Positions 1-6,730 of a stretch of DNA of 64,000 nt are shown one piece after another. The stretch covers positions 14,427 through 78,426 of the forward strand of contig CAZYHV010000019.1 of the NCBI GenBank assembly GCA_964647485.1, read 5' to 3'. Both the position numbers and the translations under genes were made by a program. The DNA is from FW021-bin31 sp964647485 (GTDB lineage Bacteria; Bacteroidota; Bacteroidia; Chitinophagales; Chitinophagaceae). A model generated the notes under the pieces. The model did no database searches. It was given only the letters and a program-made list of their open reading frames with translations, and was not told the origin of the DNA. Position 1 is the stretch's first letter, and each line of letters opens with the position of its first letter.

Positions 1-527
1 AAGGCTTTCATGGATGGGAAGCCGTCATTAATGGCTAACTGCTCCTCTTCTTTCCAATTTAGAATCTCCCCATCTATTTTAATTTTTCTTTCACGATACC
101 CACCATCCCAAATTTCACTAAAAAAATTGTCAGGATTATCATATTTTATCTCAATTTCCTGCACCCCCGTACAGATCAAAGTCGGAGCAAACTGGAATCT
201 GTTTTTCGTCCCGTTGTTGATTATCGGATGTATTTTCATTCCCGGCTTCCATAAATGATGTGGATCATATTGAATTACGTGAAGTTTGGGAGTTACTTCA
301 AGATATTCCCCCGTTTTTTCTTGATATTCATCTCCATCAAAATACTTTCCCGATTTGTTATAGTACTTCTGGGAAAATCTTTCATATCCTAATTCGTAAG
401 GAAATCCATCTTCATATTCTCCCGGTCTTGTTATCAATCCCTCCCAAAACTTTTCTACAAAGTAATTTGGTTGTCCTGCTAATTCGCCCATGCGCTCTGG
501 CCATTTTGTACTGAAACTAAGATTCAT
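1..527 (-). CDS. Phage hypothetical protein, possibly ASCH/PUA-like (C-terminus off the left edge)
   Basis: An open frame without a stop runs leftward from an ATG at 525-527 to the window edge, giving about 175 residues. It begins MNLSFSTKWPERMGELAG and contains a segment with FVEKFWEGL and, later, KIHPIINNGTKNRFQFAP followed by LICTGVQEIEIKY. This arrangement resembles short phage proteins that I associate with ASCH/PUA-like folds (ligand- or RNA-binding beta barrels); that link is from memory. The start overlaps the end of the preceding gene by 11 bases, as is usual in this operon. The function is unknown. Confidence 0.6.
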   Translation of the reverse strand, partial: MNLSFSTKWPERMGELAGQPNYFVEKFWEGLITRPGEYEDGFPYELGYERFSQKYYNKSGKYFDGDEYQEKTGEYLEVTPKLHVIQYDPHHLWKPGMKIHPIINNGTKNRFQFAPTLICTGVQEIEIKYDNPDNFFSEIWDGGYRERKIKIDGEILNWKEEEQLAINDGFPSMKA

Positions 528-750
528 GATTAATTATTTTTATTTCATAAGCAATAACACACACAAACTCTCTGTCCGTATGATTAATATCTACTTGGTT
601 TTTTCTACAAATGGAAACTGACGTTATGGCCACATCTTCATCATGACTCATTTCTGACAACATCAATTTTATAGTGGATAAATTACCTTCTATCGTTCTT
701 ACGTGGGAAAAGACTTTTTCTTTCTGTTTTTTTCTGAATGATAAGTTCAT
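517..750 (-). CDS. Phage hypothetical protein, 77 aa
   Basis: A small basic N-terminus (RKKQKEK) is followed by a mixed alpha/beta sequence ending in a hydrophobic strand, FVCVIAYEIKII. I do not recognise a family. It lies in the leftward early operon, overlaps the next gene by 11 bases and follows a 31-residue membrane peptide gene, which supports real translation. It is probably an accessory early phage protein; nothing in the sequence shows what it does. Confidence 0.5.
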   Translation of the reverse strand: MNLSFRKKQKEKVFSHVRTIEGNLSTIKLMLSEMSHDEDVAITSVSICRKNQVDINHTDREFVCVIAYEIKIINHES

Positions 751-759
751 AGTTTTTTT

Positions 760-855
760 TTATTTAAAAATTAGATAAAACACCACGAACCATATCAATA
801 GCCCTATGAAAGTGATCGTAGTGTATACAAGTCGTCTTAATTTTCTGTCATTCAT
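760..855 (-). CDS. Small single-pass membrane peptide, 31 aa
   Basis: From the ATG at 853-855 the frame reads MNDRKLRRLVYTTITF and continues as a hydrophobic stretch ending VVFYLIFK before TAA. A basic N-terminus followed by one membrane segment of about 20 residues is typical of short phage membrane peptides. It sits 10 bases upstream of the 517-750 gene. No family can be assigned from so short a sequence; a small holin-like or superinfection role is possible but unsupported. Confidence 0.45.
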   Translation of the reverse strand: MNDRKLRRLVYTTITFIGLLIWFVVFYLIFK

Positions 856-905
856 AATTTTGGTTTTAGATGTGCTGATAACGAATTGCTACCAGCACAA
901 TAATT

Positions 906-1724
906 TTACAGATCGATTTCTTTTGATTCTCCCTTTTCAAGCGGATTGACTGCTATACTCAAATTTCCCTGTCCTTCCTGAACATTTCCGTTAATGGTAT
1001 ACTGGTAGATTTTGTTCGGATCTATCGATTCGTTAAGAGTGTAATTGCTGTTTGGGTTTCCAGGTATGCTTATCGGCACTTTTGTGTTCGTCTTATTCGC
1101 CCGGATATACAAGTTGTACCAACTGTCATTGTCCACTAACGTATATTCTTGCTGCGTGTCGTAAGAGGTTGGCGTTCCGCTTACCCACTTATTATTTTTC
1201 ACCATAACGGCGGAATAGGGATTTTGAAGTTGAACGGATCCTGCTGTTACCTGTGAGTAGTCAATCACATTATCTCCTAACAGATAGAGGCTGTCGCTGG
1301 TCATTGGCATTTGATTGACTGCGTCTGACCATGTGTACCATGCGTTTACTTTATTCTCTTCGTTATTTGGCTTATTATAATTGGTAACATAGATGTCGTA
1401 TTTCATCTTAGGAATTACTATTGTATTTGTCCCCTTATTGACCGTAAGGACTTTTACCACTTCACCGGTAGTATATTGACCTTTTGTCTCATCGGCAACG
1501 AAATACGCCTGAAACGTTTCGGGCAGCGGATGTTCGTAGCTCGAATCAAAGGGAATATCCTTCGATGTCCTTGCAAAAGCATTGACGTTGGTACTCAAAA
1601 TGCTTGTTGAGAAAGTTACTTCCACGTTGTCAATGTGAATGTGGTTGATTACTTTGGTGTCCTTTTCGCACCCGGCGAAAATCAAAGTAATGACTGCGAT
1701 TGTTGTTAAAAATAACTGTTTCAT
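906..1724 (-). CDS. Predicted outer-membrane lipoprotein, 272 aa, inside the phage early operon
   Basis: The N-terminus is a lipoprotein signal: a short basic start, a hydrophobic core and a lipobox IFAGC with the acylated Cys at residue 19. The mature part is polar and rich in Thr, Asn, Tyr and Val, with many short beta-strand-like stretches, so an all-beta surface protein is likely. I do not recognise a domain; it resembles in style the fimbrillin-type and SusE-type lipoproteins of Bacteroidetes but without a diagnostic motif. Its neighbours are phage genes on both sides in the same direction. A phage-encoded surface lipoprotein could alter receptor access or exclude related phages; that is inference. 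Confidence 0.65.
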   Translation of the reverse strand: MKQLFLTTIAVITLIFAGCEKDTKVINHIHIDNVEVTFSTSILSTNVNAFARTSKDIPFDSSYEHPLPETFQAYFVADETKGQYTTGEVVKVLTVNKGTNTIVIPKMKYDIYVTNYNKPNNEENKVNAWYTWSDAVNQMPMTSDSLYLLGDNVIDYSQVTAGSVQLQNPYSAVMVKNNKWVSGTPTSYDTQQEYTLVDNDSWYNLYIRANKTNTKVPISIPGNPNSNYTLNESIDPNKIYQYTINGNVQEGQGNLSIAVNPLEKGESKEIDL

Positions 1725-1761
1725 GTTTGTTTGTTTTGGTTATTAAATATTAAAAATTTTA

Positions 1762-2136
1762 CTAAATTGGTTCCTTAAATTCGTCCTCCATGCCTAAATA
1801 CTCAATTACATCTTCCGGGTCTTCTTTCAACCGTTCCGCCACCTTCAAAAACACTTTGCATAGCTCCGGGCTGTTGACGGAAAGATATTCGAGCAATTCT
1901 TGCTGTTCTTGCATGATAGCGTATAGAGATTCGTCTTTGATACCCCATATTTGCGATAACACGGTATCGTTTTGATTTTCCAGCTCACGCCGGAAAGCCT
2001 TCGCTCTGTTTTTCATTGATTGCCGGAACACCTTCGTTCCTTCCATAGCGTCTATGCAAGTGATAAGGAAGTCTGATCCTATCAATGCATTCAGGTATAT
2101 CAACGTCTCTGTTTTTATTTCGCTCCGTTCAGACAT
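1762..2136 (-). CDS. Phage hypothetical protein, 124 aa, alpha-helical
   Basis: The sequence is almost entirely helical and strongly charged, with an acidic C-terminus (EDPEDVIEYLGMEDEF). No catalytic motif is visible and I do not recognise the family. The start overlaps the end of the upstream gene (2115-2330) by 22 bases, and 37 bases separate its stop from the lipoprotein start. The position suggests co-transcription with the early genes. The function is unknown. Confidence 0.55.
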   Translation of the reverse strand: MSERSEIKTETLIYLNALIGSDFLITCIDAMEGTKVFRQSMKNRAKAFRRELENQNDTVLSQIWGIKDESLYAIMQEQQELLEYLSVNSPELCKVFLKVAERLKEDPEDVIEYLGMEDEFKEPI

Positions 2137-2330
2137 TTTTGTTGTTTTTCCGTGATTGAATTAAATTCTGTGATACTGATTTTGCCTTCACCATTTTGAA
2201 TAATAATCTCCATTTTTAGGAGCTTGCCGTCTTTCGTTTTGTGGTTGTAGTGAAAGACTTTCTTTAGGAGGCTGTTCTCCGTGCATGTCATGTTTTGCAT
2301 ATCATTTGATTTATTTGTCAATAATTCCAT
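2115..2330 (-). CDS. Phage hypothetical protein, 71 aa
   Basis: The chosen start MELLTNKSND gives a 13-base overlap with the stop of the upstream gene at 2318, matching the coupling seen along the operon; an earlier start at 2357 would overlap much more. A central part (KKVFHYNHKTKDGKLLKMEIII) looks like two beta strands. Two internal Met codons (position 2300 region) are alternatives. No family is recognised and the function is unknown. Confidence 0.45.
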   Translation of the reverse strand: MELLTNKSNDMQNMTCTENSLLKKVFHYNHKTKDGKLLKMEIIIQNGEGKISITEFNSITEKQQKCLNGAK

Positions 2331-2578
2331 TCCTTTACCGGGTTTTCGTCTCCACAATTCTCATATACCAATTCTTCCAGGTCAGGGATCGCTTCCCGTT
2401 TCATTTCATCATCTACCCAGGCTCCTTCCGGCAACTCCTCATCCACTTCTATGCTCTCAAAAAGAATATCTACCAAACCATCTCCGAAGCCCAACCATTC
2501 ATAATCGAAATCAACCTCGACATCAATCTCGAAGGTTTCGCCATCCTGTTTCATCATTCCTTTGATATACCCTTTCAT
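2318..2578 (-). CDS. Phage hypothetical acidic protein, 86 aa
   Basis: The protein is highly acidic and begins with a possible beta hairpin (MKGYIKGMMKQDGETFEIDV), followed by long stretches rich in Asp and Glu. Such acidity is common in small phage proteins that bind host nucleic-acid-binding proteins, but no motif proves it. Four bases separate it from the upstream nuclease gene and it overlaps the downstream gene. I do not recognise a family. Confidence 0.5.
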   Translation of the reverse strand: MKGYIKGMMKQDGETFEIDVEVDFDYEWLGFGDGLVDILFESIEVDEELPEGAWVDDEMKREAIPDLEELVYENCGDENPVKEWNY

Positions 2579-2582
2579 CGCT

Positions 2583-2954
2583 CTATTTTTTAATCAATTC
2601 TTCCAAATCATCAACGACATCCCGGTGGTTCAGAGCTGTGTATCGAAGCACTTTCCAATCCAGAGACTGAGCAGCATTATACTTCTTACTGTCATTCGTA
2701 TAGCCTTTGATAGTCGTATGCCGGCTCTTTGAGCTCATCAATCCTTCATACTCAAAAGCTATTTTCAAGTCCGGCAAAGCAAAGTCAAACCGCCATTTAC
2801 GCTTTGGATGGAATTTATACTCCGGTATCAGGTCTAATTTTTTATCCCGGCAATAGGAAGTGAGATTATTCTCAAATTCCACCTTTGACTTTGACTTCAT
2901 TTTTTTGCCTTTATACTTCCTTCGGAACTCTTCCGCTGTAATTATGTCCTTCAT
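2583..2954 (-). CDS. Phage PD-(D/E)XK (VSR/DUF559-like) endonuclease, 123 aa
   Basis: The core reads KRKWRFDFALPD, then IAFEYEGL, then SKKYNAAQSLDWKVLRYT. A conserved Asp in the first strand, an acidic residue in the second and the terminal strand with LRYT match small VSR/DUF559-type restriction-endonuclease-fold nucleases that are frequent in Bacteroidetes phages. The basic insert with SKSRHTTIKGYTND also fits that family. Expected role: nicking or resolving DNA during phage recombination. It sits among replication and recombination genes of the leftward operon. The exact substrate cannot be told from sequence. Confidence 0.7.
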   Translation of the reverse strand: MKDIITAEEFRRKYKGKKMKSKSKVEFENNLTSYCRDKKLDLIPEYKFHPKRKWRFDFALPDLKIAFEYEGLMSSKSRHTTIKGYTNDSKKYNAAQSLDWKVLRYTALNHRDVVDDLEELIKK

Positions 2955-2966
2955 TGTTCGTTTTTT

Positions 2967-3299
2967 TTATACCAATTTGTTAGATTCAACAAAATGGTTT
3001 TTTTGTTTACTTAATCGCTTATATTGTTCGTTTACCTGATACCGGTGTGTGTTGAAATACTTACGGCCGTACCTGACTGCCTTGTCAAATTCCCCGACTT
3101 CAAAATCTTTTTTGTAGCCCGTTTCGCAGTCGATAAATCGGGGAAAAGTCACCGGTGATGTTTGTTTTACTTTAATTGCTTCGATTTTCCCGATAATCTT
3201 TTCTTCAGGAATGTTGATCATTAAGATCTCATTCCACTTTTCCCTTTTATTGACAAACCTGCCGGTTTTGCTGCTTCCGTTTCTGATGAATATTTTCAT
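2967..3299 (-). CDS. Phage hypothetical protein, 110 aa
   Basis: A basic protein with a C-terminal segment (GEFDKAVRYGRKYFNTHRYQ) that looks like a helix with aromatic and basic residues. Its ATG overlaps the stop of the upstream gene by four bases, so the pair should be translationally coupled. No enzyme motif is visible and I do not recognise the family. A nucleic-acid-associated role is plausible from the charge only. Confidence 0.5.
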   Translation of the reverse strand: MKIFIRNGSSKTGRFVNKREKWNEILMINIPEEKIIGKIEAIKVKQTSPVTFPRFIDCETGYKKDFEVGEFDKAVRYGRKYFNTHRYQVNEQYKRLSKQKNHFVESNKLV

Positions 3300-3979
3300 T
3301 CTGTTATTGTTTTTTGGTTATTCAATTCAGCCTTCACGGCTAATATTTTTGCGCGGTTAATTATTCGTGTCTGAAATTCATGTGGGATAGCTTCACCTTT
3401 CAATGCTTCCAAATCCTTCTTGAATTTTGTTTCCCCCTTTGAAACTTTATCCTGAAGATCCCCGACCATTCGAGACTTCGCCCTTTCCATAAGCTCTTTT
3501 TTGTCATCATTTGACAAGTCAATTTTCCCCTGTTTCTCCAACCATGCGTAGATGGCCACCGGAATAGCCTTATCAGGATCTTCTTTCAGTTTTTTCCAGT
3601 AGTCGGACCAGTCTGTCTCACCGGCCGGAAACTGCTGATAGCTTTCTTTTTTGGATTTTTCTTCATATTCGGAAACTTGCCGCCTGTCAAACATATACGC
3701 TCCCAGAGCTTCATCAATCAGGCTCAAATTCATGGCCTTTCCCCAGTCCTTGACCTTAGTCCCGTATTTCCGCATAGCATACTCTATCTCATCCACGTTC
3801 ATGGTCGGATAGCTCTCTAATAACATCTTCTGAAGCTGATCCTTGAAGACGTTGTAATACTCCTTCACGTCCGGCAATTTCCAACCGGTAATGATGGAAA
3901 TTTTCATGACCAACGCTCTGACGTGATCTTGCAGCAATACGGTATCCATCCTTCCGATGGTCTTGGATTTATACTTCAT
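3296..3979 (-). CDS. Phage replication-associated hypothetical protein, about 227 aa
   Basis: The sequence is helical and charged, without a nucleotide-binding motif. It follows a DUF4373-type replication gene directly. The frame is open to an ATG at 4102, but that start would overlap the upstream gene by 134 bases; the ATG at 3979 overlaps by 11 bases and follows a purine-rich AGAGGAAGAG stretch, so I prefer it. A start at 3949 is also possible. By position it may be a helicase-loader or replication accessory protein; no motif confirms this. Confidence 0.5.
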   Translation of the reverse strand: MKYKSKTIGRMDTVLLQDHVRALVMKISIITGWKLPDVKEYYNVFKDQLQKMLLESYPTMNVDEIEYAMRKYGTKVKDWGKAMNLSLIDEALGAYMFDRRQVSEYEEKSKKESYQQFPAGETDWSDYWKKLKEDPDKAIPVAIYAWLEKQGKIDLSNDDKKELMERAKSRMVGDLQDKVSKGETKFKKDLEALKGEAIPHEFQTRIINRAKILAVKAELNNQKTITE

Positions 3980-4838
3980 CCTCAATATCTCTTCCTCTGG
4001 ATTCGAGGCTGCTTTTGAGATCATCGAGTGCGAGGTTGAAACCTCCAAGTCGCTTGTCTGTTTTTTGATCATCTCGCTTATTTTTTGCATATCTTTTTTC
4101 ATTTTGTTTGAAATTCACAATGAAGTTATTCGCCAATCCTCTGAAATTCTTCACCGGACTGATGCCGCTCATCCACCCTACAGCCTCCCATTTGTTGTAG
4201 AACTTCTCAGCCATCACCTTATTCCCTCCCGCAGATCGAAAGAATTGATACACTTCCTCGAAACTCGGTTTGGAAAATAAAGGGGGGTCGCGCGGAACCG
4301 GGGGGGTATTCTTTTCAGGTTTTTTAACGCCGGATTTTTTTTGCGAGCGCGCGTTATTCTCTCTCTTTTCCTTTACTTTACTTTCCTTTACTTTACTTTG
4401 GGGGTTATTGCTTACATTAATTCCGGTAGTAGAAGGGTTATTGTTTACATTAACCCCGCTAAGACAAGAATATTGATTAATTGTACTCCCATTTCTTCTT
4501 TTGGTAGCTTCGTGGAATCTTTTTTGAATACCTTCAGATGTTAAAACCTTATCCGAATTAAACAGGTCTTCATTGAAAAAGCCCCATTTAACCAAGCGAT
4601 TTATGATCTGATCTATCAATTCTTTAGATACTCCGGGCAGCCTTCTGATAAGCTTCATTTTTAATAGGTCATTCCACACAATGAAATATCCGTTTCGGTA
4701 TATCGCACATAGCAGTCTGATTGCTATTATTTCACCCTTTAATCCGAATTCGCCACCAATAGCCTCAATCTTTTCATCTTCGAAAAAATCGACGTCAAAA
4801 GGAAAATAATCCAGTCCTTGTTTCTTAGGTCTTGCCAT
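3969..4838 (-). CDS. DUF4373-like phage replication initiator, 289 aa
   Basis: The N-terminus MARPKKQGLDYFPFDVDFFE with EFGLKGEIIAIRLLCAIY and later GWFFNED-like text is the Lin1244/Lin1753 (DUF4373) winged-helix module found in phage replication proteins. A low-complexity linker with the repeated SKVKESKVKEK segment and a Pro-rich stretch follows (roughly residues 145-190). A C-terminal domain (SFEEVYQFF...FYNKWEAVGWMSG..PVKNF) resembles the replisome-organizer C-terminal region. It should bind the origin and recruit helicase components. Its stop lies inside the next gene and it overlaps the HTH gene upstream by one base. Confidence 0.75.
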   Translation of the reverse strand: MARPKKQGLDYFPFDVDFFEDEKIEAIGGEFGLKGEIIAIRLLCAIYRNGYFIVWNDLLKMKLIRRLPGVSKELIDQIINRLVKWGFFNEDLFNSDKVLTSEGIQKRFHEATKRRNGSTINQYSCLSGVNVNNNPSTTGINVSNNPQSKVKESKVKEKRENNARSQKKSGVKKPEKNTPPVPRDPPLFSKPSFEEVYQFFRSAGGNKVMAEKFYNKWEAVGWMSGISPVKNFRGLANNFIVNFKQNEKRYAKNKRDDQKTDKRLGGFNLALDDLKSSLESRGRDIEDEV

Positions 4839-5107
4839 TACTTCTCTATTGAATATTCTGTTACTGTTGTAAGTTTTCCTTCAAAGTCCAGCACTTGTAT
4901 CCTTTTTTTTCTGATAGGGACTCCATGCACATTTATCAAATCCGAGATTCTCGAATTCAAATAGCCAATATGTAGTTGCCACATGGCCTTTGAAAAACAG
5001 TTGATGGACTTACCCGACTGGAGATAGTCATATAGTCTCTTATTTTGACCTGACAATCTCTTTACGTTAATCGGTGCCTGCGTGGTGAAATTTAATTCCG
5101 GTTGCAT
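4838..5107 (-). CDS. Small helix-turn-helix phage protein, 89 aa
   Basis: After a short N-terminal tail the text KRLSGQNKRLYDYLQSGKS is followed by IGYLNSRISDLINVHGVPI, a pattern typical of winged-helix DNA-binding proteins in which the second helix is the recognition helix. Related small proteins lie beside replication genes in many Bacteroidetes phages. It overlaps the DUF4373 gene by one base. It probably acts as a local DNA-binding accessory or regulator; the target is not evident. Confidence 0.6.
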   Translation of the reverse strand: MQPELNFTTQAPINVKRLSGQNKRLYDYLQSGKSINCFSKAMWQLHIGYLNSRISDLINVHGVPIRKKRIQVLDFEGKLTTVTEYSIEK

Positions 5108-5109
5108 GA

Positions 5110-5358
5110 TTATAGATTTTCGATAAACAATAAGGCTGCTGCTGCCGTTTGCAACGCCTTTCTTTTCATGATTCGTTTTTGCTCGGGGGAGTATGGATTA
5201 CCGTTATATTTGGTCTCAAGGGTTGCATCCAAAAGGCTCCCCGCTTCCTTCGATACAATCCCGGCACTGGCAACGATATGCTGCGGCCAGTAAGGATGTT
5301 TATCCTTTTCAGATTCACAAGCCCTTAGAATATCCGGTATGATAGACTCTGTTTTCAT
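5110..5358 (-). CDS. Phage hypothetical protein, MazG-like style, 82 aa
   Basis: Helical protein with the phrase YWPQHIVASAGIVSKEAGSL, then a C-terminal Ala-rich helix. Phage proteins with a similar WP..I..A..IV.EEAGEL phrase belong to the MazG-like nucleotide pyrophosphohydrolase group, in which clustered Glu residues bind magnesium. Here only one Glu of that cluster is present (SKEAG), so the hydrolase may be inactive or the resemblance may be superficial. It overlaps the next gene upstream by four bases. Confidence 0.45.
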   Translation of the reverse strand: MKTESIIPDILRACESEKDKHPYWPQHIVASAGIVSKEAGSLLDATLETKYNGNPYSPEQKRIMKRKALQTAAAALLFIENL

Positions 5359-5798
5359 ATAGCTATTTCATTTATAGCATCGAATAATGTAGGAATGGAC
5401 TGCTTGTATTCCTCCTCTCTCAAATATACATTGGCGCACCGAGCATAAGTATCGTTAAGCTCTGTCAGGAAGGCTCTACGACCCAACTTCACGCCAAGCC
5501 TTGCACCTTCACCAACAGATGGGTCTGGGTTGATAAACGTTTCCGTTGCGCCCAATTCGGTGGCTATTAGGCATTTCCCACCAAACTTCATTTGAATGAT
5601 CCTCATAACCTCAATGCAGATATGCGACTTGCCTAATCCCGTGTCCGGCGCAACCAGTGCCGCACCTCGCTCAATAGCCCATTCGATAATATCGTTCTGA
5701 TGTGGCTTGCCGGAGTGATGGAATAACTTCCTATCCACCTTTATTCCTTTAGGTTGCTCTACCTTTATTTTTGTCTTTAAAAATTCTTCGTAGGTCAT
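5355..5798 (-). pseudogene. In-frame remnant of a large phage helicase-DNA methyltransferase fusion, 147 aa
   Basis: Residues 1-95 look like the N-terminus of a SNF2/DEAD-type helicase: KPHQNDIIEWAIERGAAL is followed by a Walker A-like APDTGLGKSH. From about residue 100 the text changes to KLGRRAFLTELNDTYARCAN and ends IPTLFDAI, which matches the C-terminal end of adenine/cytosine-N4 DNA methylases (normally GRR.IGIELNPDYF). Phage proteins joining these two ends are usually many hundreds of residues long, so the middle appears to be deleted without loss of frame. It may still be translated but should lack both activities. The family comparison is from memory. Confidence 0.6.
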
Positions 5799-5809
5799 AT
5801 GGCTAAATT

Positions 5810-6559
5810 TTAAAAATGAAGCGGGTCGTTGTTATTTTCCATTATGTCCTCACAAATAGCGACTGTGTCCGTAGGAAAGTCTTTGGATAACATCCACGAT
5901 ATATAATCAAGATGATCAGTCGCTTTATCTCCTTTATATTTTCCGAAATTGATAATCAAATTACCTTCTTCATCTTTTGCGAAGTGTCCGCTTATACCTA
6001 CTCTTTCACGGCCGTAATTACAGTAGGTTTCAAGCTCTTTCCTATCCTCCGGCAAGTCATACATCTCTTTTTGACCTTCAAATACATCTATTGTAGCAAT
6101 TACATCCGCTTCGGCAGCGTGAGCATCATTATGGTCTCTGTTGCAGTAGAATTTCATGGCATCTGTTAAGTGTCGTGTCTCATTAATCTTGTAGATATTA
6201 TTCATGTCCAACAAGCAGACGTCTGCAAGATCCCAATACAACCCGGATCGTTGGAATTCGTTGTGTAGCAGCGGCACATCAAAACGGTTAGAATTATAAC
6301 CGGCCATGTCGCAACCGGTTATAAATTCAAGCAATGATTTTCCTACTTTCTCAAAGAGAGGTTCATCCTTTACATCCTTATCATATATTCCATGTATCTC
6401 TGATGCTTCTTTTGGGATGGGAATGCCGGGATTAATACGTCTCGTTTTGGATATCCTGTCCCCGGTTTCCAATACTTTGATGATGCATATCTCTACGATG
6501 CGGTCTGTCTTTGTATCTACACCGGTCGTTTCTAAGTCAAAAAAACAGATTGGTCTCAT
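5810..6559 (-). CDS. DEDDh 3'-5' exonuclease (DnaQ-like), 249 aa
   Basis: Exo I is FFDLETTG with Asp8 and Glu10; Exo II is GYNSNRFDVPLL with Asp94; Exo III is AHAAEADV with His147 and Asp152. These are the metal-binding and general-base residues of DnaQ-type proofreading exonucleases. A C-terminal extension of about 80 residues (from GISGHFAKDEEGNLIINFGK) resembles a motif seen after many phage DnaQ-like nucleases. No polymerase gene is next to it, so it probably works in phage replication or recombination as a stand-alone exonuclease. Confidence 0.85.
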   Translation of the reverse strand: MRPICFFDLETTGVDTKTDRIVEICIIKVLETGDRISKTRRINPGIPIPKEASEIHGIYDKDVKDEPLFEKVGKSLLEFITGCDMAGYNSNRFDVPLLHNEFQRSGLYWDLADVCLLDMNNIYKINETRHLTDAMKFYCNRDHNDAHAAEADVIATIDVFEGQKEMYDLPEDRKELETYCNYGRERVGISGHFAKDEEGNLIINFGKYKGDKATDHLDYISWMLSKDFPTDTVAICEDIMENNNDPLHF

Positions 6560-6562
6560 TTG

Positions 6563-6730
6563 TTATTTATTTTGGTTAACATTATTATCACTTACAGGGA
6601 AACGATCCCCTGCCTTATTTTCCACTATGAAGACATGTCCGTGTCGGGATATGAACTTTACCTTTTCTCCCTTTTTTCCATATACCTTTTTCGGATTCAT
6701 AATGCTTATTATGTCTTTTTTAAGCTCCAT
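6563..6730 (-). CDS. Small phage protein with SH3/KOW-like strand pattern, 55 aa
   Basis: From the preferred start MELKKDIISI the gene overlaps the end of the nuclease-FtsK gene by 11 bases; a start at 6763 would overlap by 44. The C-terminal half (GEKVKFISRHGHVFIVENK) reads like short beta strands of an SH3-like barrel, which in small proteins often bind nucleic acid or partner proteins. Three bases separate it from the exonuclease gene. No function can be assigned. Confidence 0.45.
   Translation of the reverse strand: MELKKDIISIMNPKKVYGKKGEKVKFISRHGHVFIVENKAGDRFPVSDNNVNQNK

Noticed and set aside
517..750. Shared MNLSF start of two neighbouring phage proteins as a sign of gene duplication
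   Set aside because: The codons differ and similarity ends after five residues, so chance is the simpler view.
2115..2357. Longer start of the 71-residue phage protein
   Set aside because: The first nine codons lie within the upstream gene and use a non-AUG-like context; the start at 2330 gives the usual short overlap.
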